A DNA stretch of 29,819 nucleotides from a virus. The position numbers and the translations under genes are program-made. The notes below the pieces were generated by a model. It was not told the origin of the DNA. It did no database searches and saw only the letters and a program-made list of their open reading frames with translations. Shown here piece after piece: positions 28,968-29,819 of this stretch; the stretch's first letter is position 1; each line of letters begins with the position of its first letter. The stretch covers positions 1-29,819 of the IMG/VR virus record IMGVR_UViG_3300028377_000039; one strand, written 5' to 3'.

Positions 28968-29357
28968 ATGATTTATAAAGATAAACATGGTGAGATACAT
29001 TTAATTGGAGATGATAAGAAAGGGATTTCTTTATCGAGTGGATATTACAAAGACTATAGATGGGATTCAGTAGAAAATTCGGATAAATGGATAAAGTTAA
29101 ATGAATTAGTAATAAAACAACCAACTACAAAACAAAGAACTATTAGTGTTGACGGAAAAGAACATGGATTTTATATTAAGGATAGGAATAATATCATATA
29201 CAACTCTAGAAATGGAAAAAGACTTATAAAATCATTAAAAGGTTTTATCAATGGTAATTTTTGTTCTAGATTATTAATCTACCATACTTTACCAAAAAGT
29301 TATTATGGGTATATTACTATTAAAAATAAACCAGTTAGTATTAAAATTAAAATATAA
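28968..29357 (+). CDS. tandem paralogue 1, hypothetical, 129 aa
   Basis: The first of three related genes. It starts MIYKDKHGEIHLIGDDKKGI, continues SLSSGYYKDYRW and GFYIKDRNNIIYNSRNGKRL, and ends KPVSIKIKI. It is beta-rich. It is divergent from the glycosylase gene, with an 84-base AT-rich gap that must hold both promoters. No family was recognised. Confidence 0.65.
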   Translation: MIYKDKHGEIHLIGDDKKGISLSSGYYKDYRWDSVENSDKWIKLNELVIKQPTTKQRTISVDGKEHGFYIKDRNNIIYNSRNGKRLIKSLKGFINGNFCSRLLIYHTLPKSYYGYITIKNKPVSIKIKI

Positions 29358-29361
29358 TGTA

Positions 29362-29697
29362 ATGATTTATAAAGATAAAGATGGTGAGATACATTTAGTT
29401 GGAATTGATGGTAAAGGCATTCGCTTATCAGATGGATATTATAAAACCTATAATAAAGAAGAAATATTATCTTATAAGAAATTAAATTCGTTGGTGGTAA
29501 AAAATAAAATGGATACCATACATGGGGTTTATTTTAAAGATAAAAATAATATTATCTATCAATCAAGAAGTGGTATGAGACTTATCAAATCAGATGAAGA
29601 TGGTATATTAATACTCCCTTCTGTTTATTTAAAAATAAACTACAATAAGTATATTATTAGTAAAGATAAACCAGTTAGTATTAAAATTAAAATATAA
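29362..29697 (+). CDS. tandem paralogue 2, hypothetical, 111 aa
   Basis: It starts at 29362, four bases after paralogue 1. A longer frame from 29305 would overlap paralogue 1 and is rejected. It begins MIYKDKDGEIHLVGIDGKGI, has GVYFKDKNNIIYQSRSGMRL in the middle and again ends KPVSIKIKI. Compared with paralogue 1 it lacks about 18 residues in the middle. Confidence 0.7.
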   Translation: MIYKDKDGEIHLVGIDGKGIRLSDGYYKTYNKEEILSYKKLNSLVVKNKMDTIHGVYFKDKNNIIYQSRSGMRLIKSDEDGILILPSVYLKINYNKYIISKDKPVSIKIKI

Positions 29698-29701
29698 TGT
29701 A

Positions 29702-29819
29702 ATGATTTATAAGGATAAACACAGTGATATACATTTAATTGGAGATGATAATATAGGGATTCGCTTATCAGATGGATATTATAAAACCTATAATAAAGAA
29801 GAAATATTATCTTATAAGA
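29702..29819 (+). CDS. tandem paralogue 3, partial at window end
   Basis: It begins MIYKDKHSDIHLIGDDNIGI, then RLSDGYYKTYNKEEILSYK, and is cut by the window end. From 29759 to the end (61 bases) it is identical to paralogue 2 (29419-29479), which points to recent duplication or gene conversion. Confidence 0.7.
   Translation, partial: MIYKDKHSDIHLIGDDNIGIRLSDGYYKTYNKEEILSYK

Larger units (their letters stand above)
29326..29819 (+). repeat. 340-bp period direct repeats
   Basis: Bases 29326-29372 (paralogue 1/2 junction) are identical to 29666-29712 (paralogue 2/3 junction). Bases 29419-29479 are identical to 29759-29819. Both are offset by exactly 340 bases. The conserved stretches alternate with diverged ones, a pattern typical of gene conversion between tandem copies. 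Confidence 0.85.

Overview
The window looks like part of a large, strictly lytic-type bacteriophage genome, most likely a T4-related 'jumbo' myovirus of a Bacteroidota host. The DNA is very AT-rich. Genes are small, tightly packed, often overlap by 1-4 bases, and change strand in blocks. Many encode unrecognisable proteins. The phage reading rests on a UvsY-like recombination mediator, a small phage-type sigma factor, several homing-endonuclease genes, a lytic transglycosylase, phage DNA-repair and tRNA-end enzymes, and several proteins whose N-termini resemble the T4 capsid-targeting sequence. The host reading rests on the near absence of Shine-Dalgarno sites (starts follow A-rich leaders), a TAnnTTTG-type promoter box before the tmRNA, and Clp proteins that resemble Bacteroidota ClpC and ClpP. 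No taxonomy was computed.

Layout. Bases 1-1310 are a scarred region: two intact small genes, then gene remnants, and two truncated genes facing each other across an apparent rearrangement junction near 710-720. Bases 1701-6018 form a rightward block: a ClpC-like unfoldase lacking the N-domain, ClpP, and four small unknown genes. A decayed IS200/IS605 tnpB remnant (6015-6409) and a strong hairpin separate it from a rhomboid protease, a 507-residue phage protein and an intrinsic terminator. Next come a sigma factor with a foreign domain inside its region-4 helix-turn-helix (8876-9727) and a Vsr/Hef-like homing endonuclease (to 11524). Bases 11697-17328 hold small genes on both strands, including the UvsY-like protein and a CCA-adding/poly(A) polymerase-type nucleotidyltransferase. 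Bases 17394-24555 carry a transglycosylase, a WYL-like protein, two HAD phosphatases, a zinc peptidase and a candidate ADP-ribosyltransferase. A complete tmRNA gene lies at 24646-25029. It is followed by a GIY-YIG endonuclease gene broken by a 225-bp insertion, a GT25-like glycosyltransferase, duplicated small genes (one frameshifted), an Fpg/Nei-type glycosylase, and a tandem array of paralogues that runs off the right end.

How the genes may work together. The main observation is that one phage window encodes most of a protein-quality-control route: tmRNA (ribosome rescue and tagging), a nucleotidyltransferase that could add the CCA this tmRNA does not encode, a ClpC/ClpP pair that could degrade tagged proteins, and an M20/M28/M42-type peptidase that could finish the peptides. 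A rhomboid protease adds membrane proteolysis. The predicted tag is long and lacks the usual Leu-Ala-Ala end, so a private tag-protease pairing is possible but unproven. A second theme is candidate head-packaged proteins: an ADP-ribosyltransferase-like protein carries an N-terminus resembling the T4 capsid-targeting sequence, which recalls T4 Alt.
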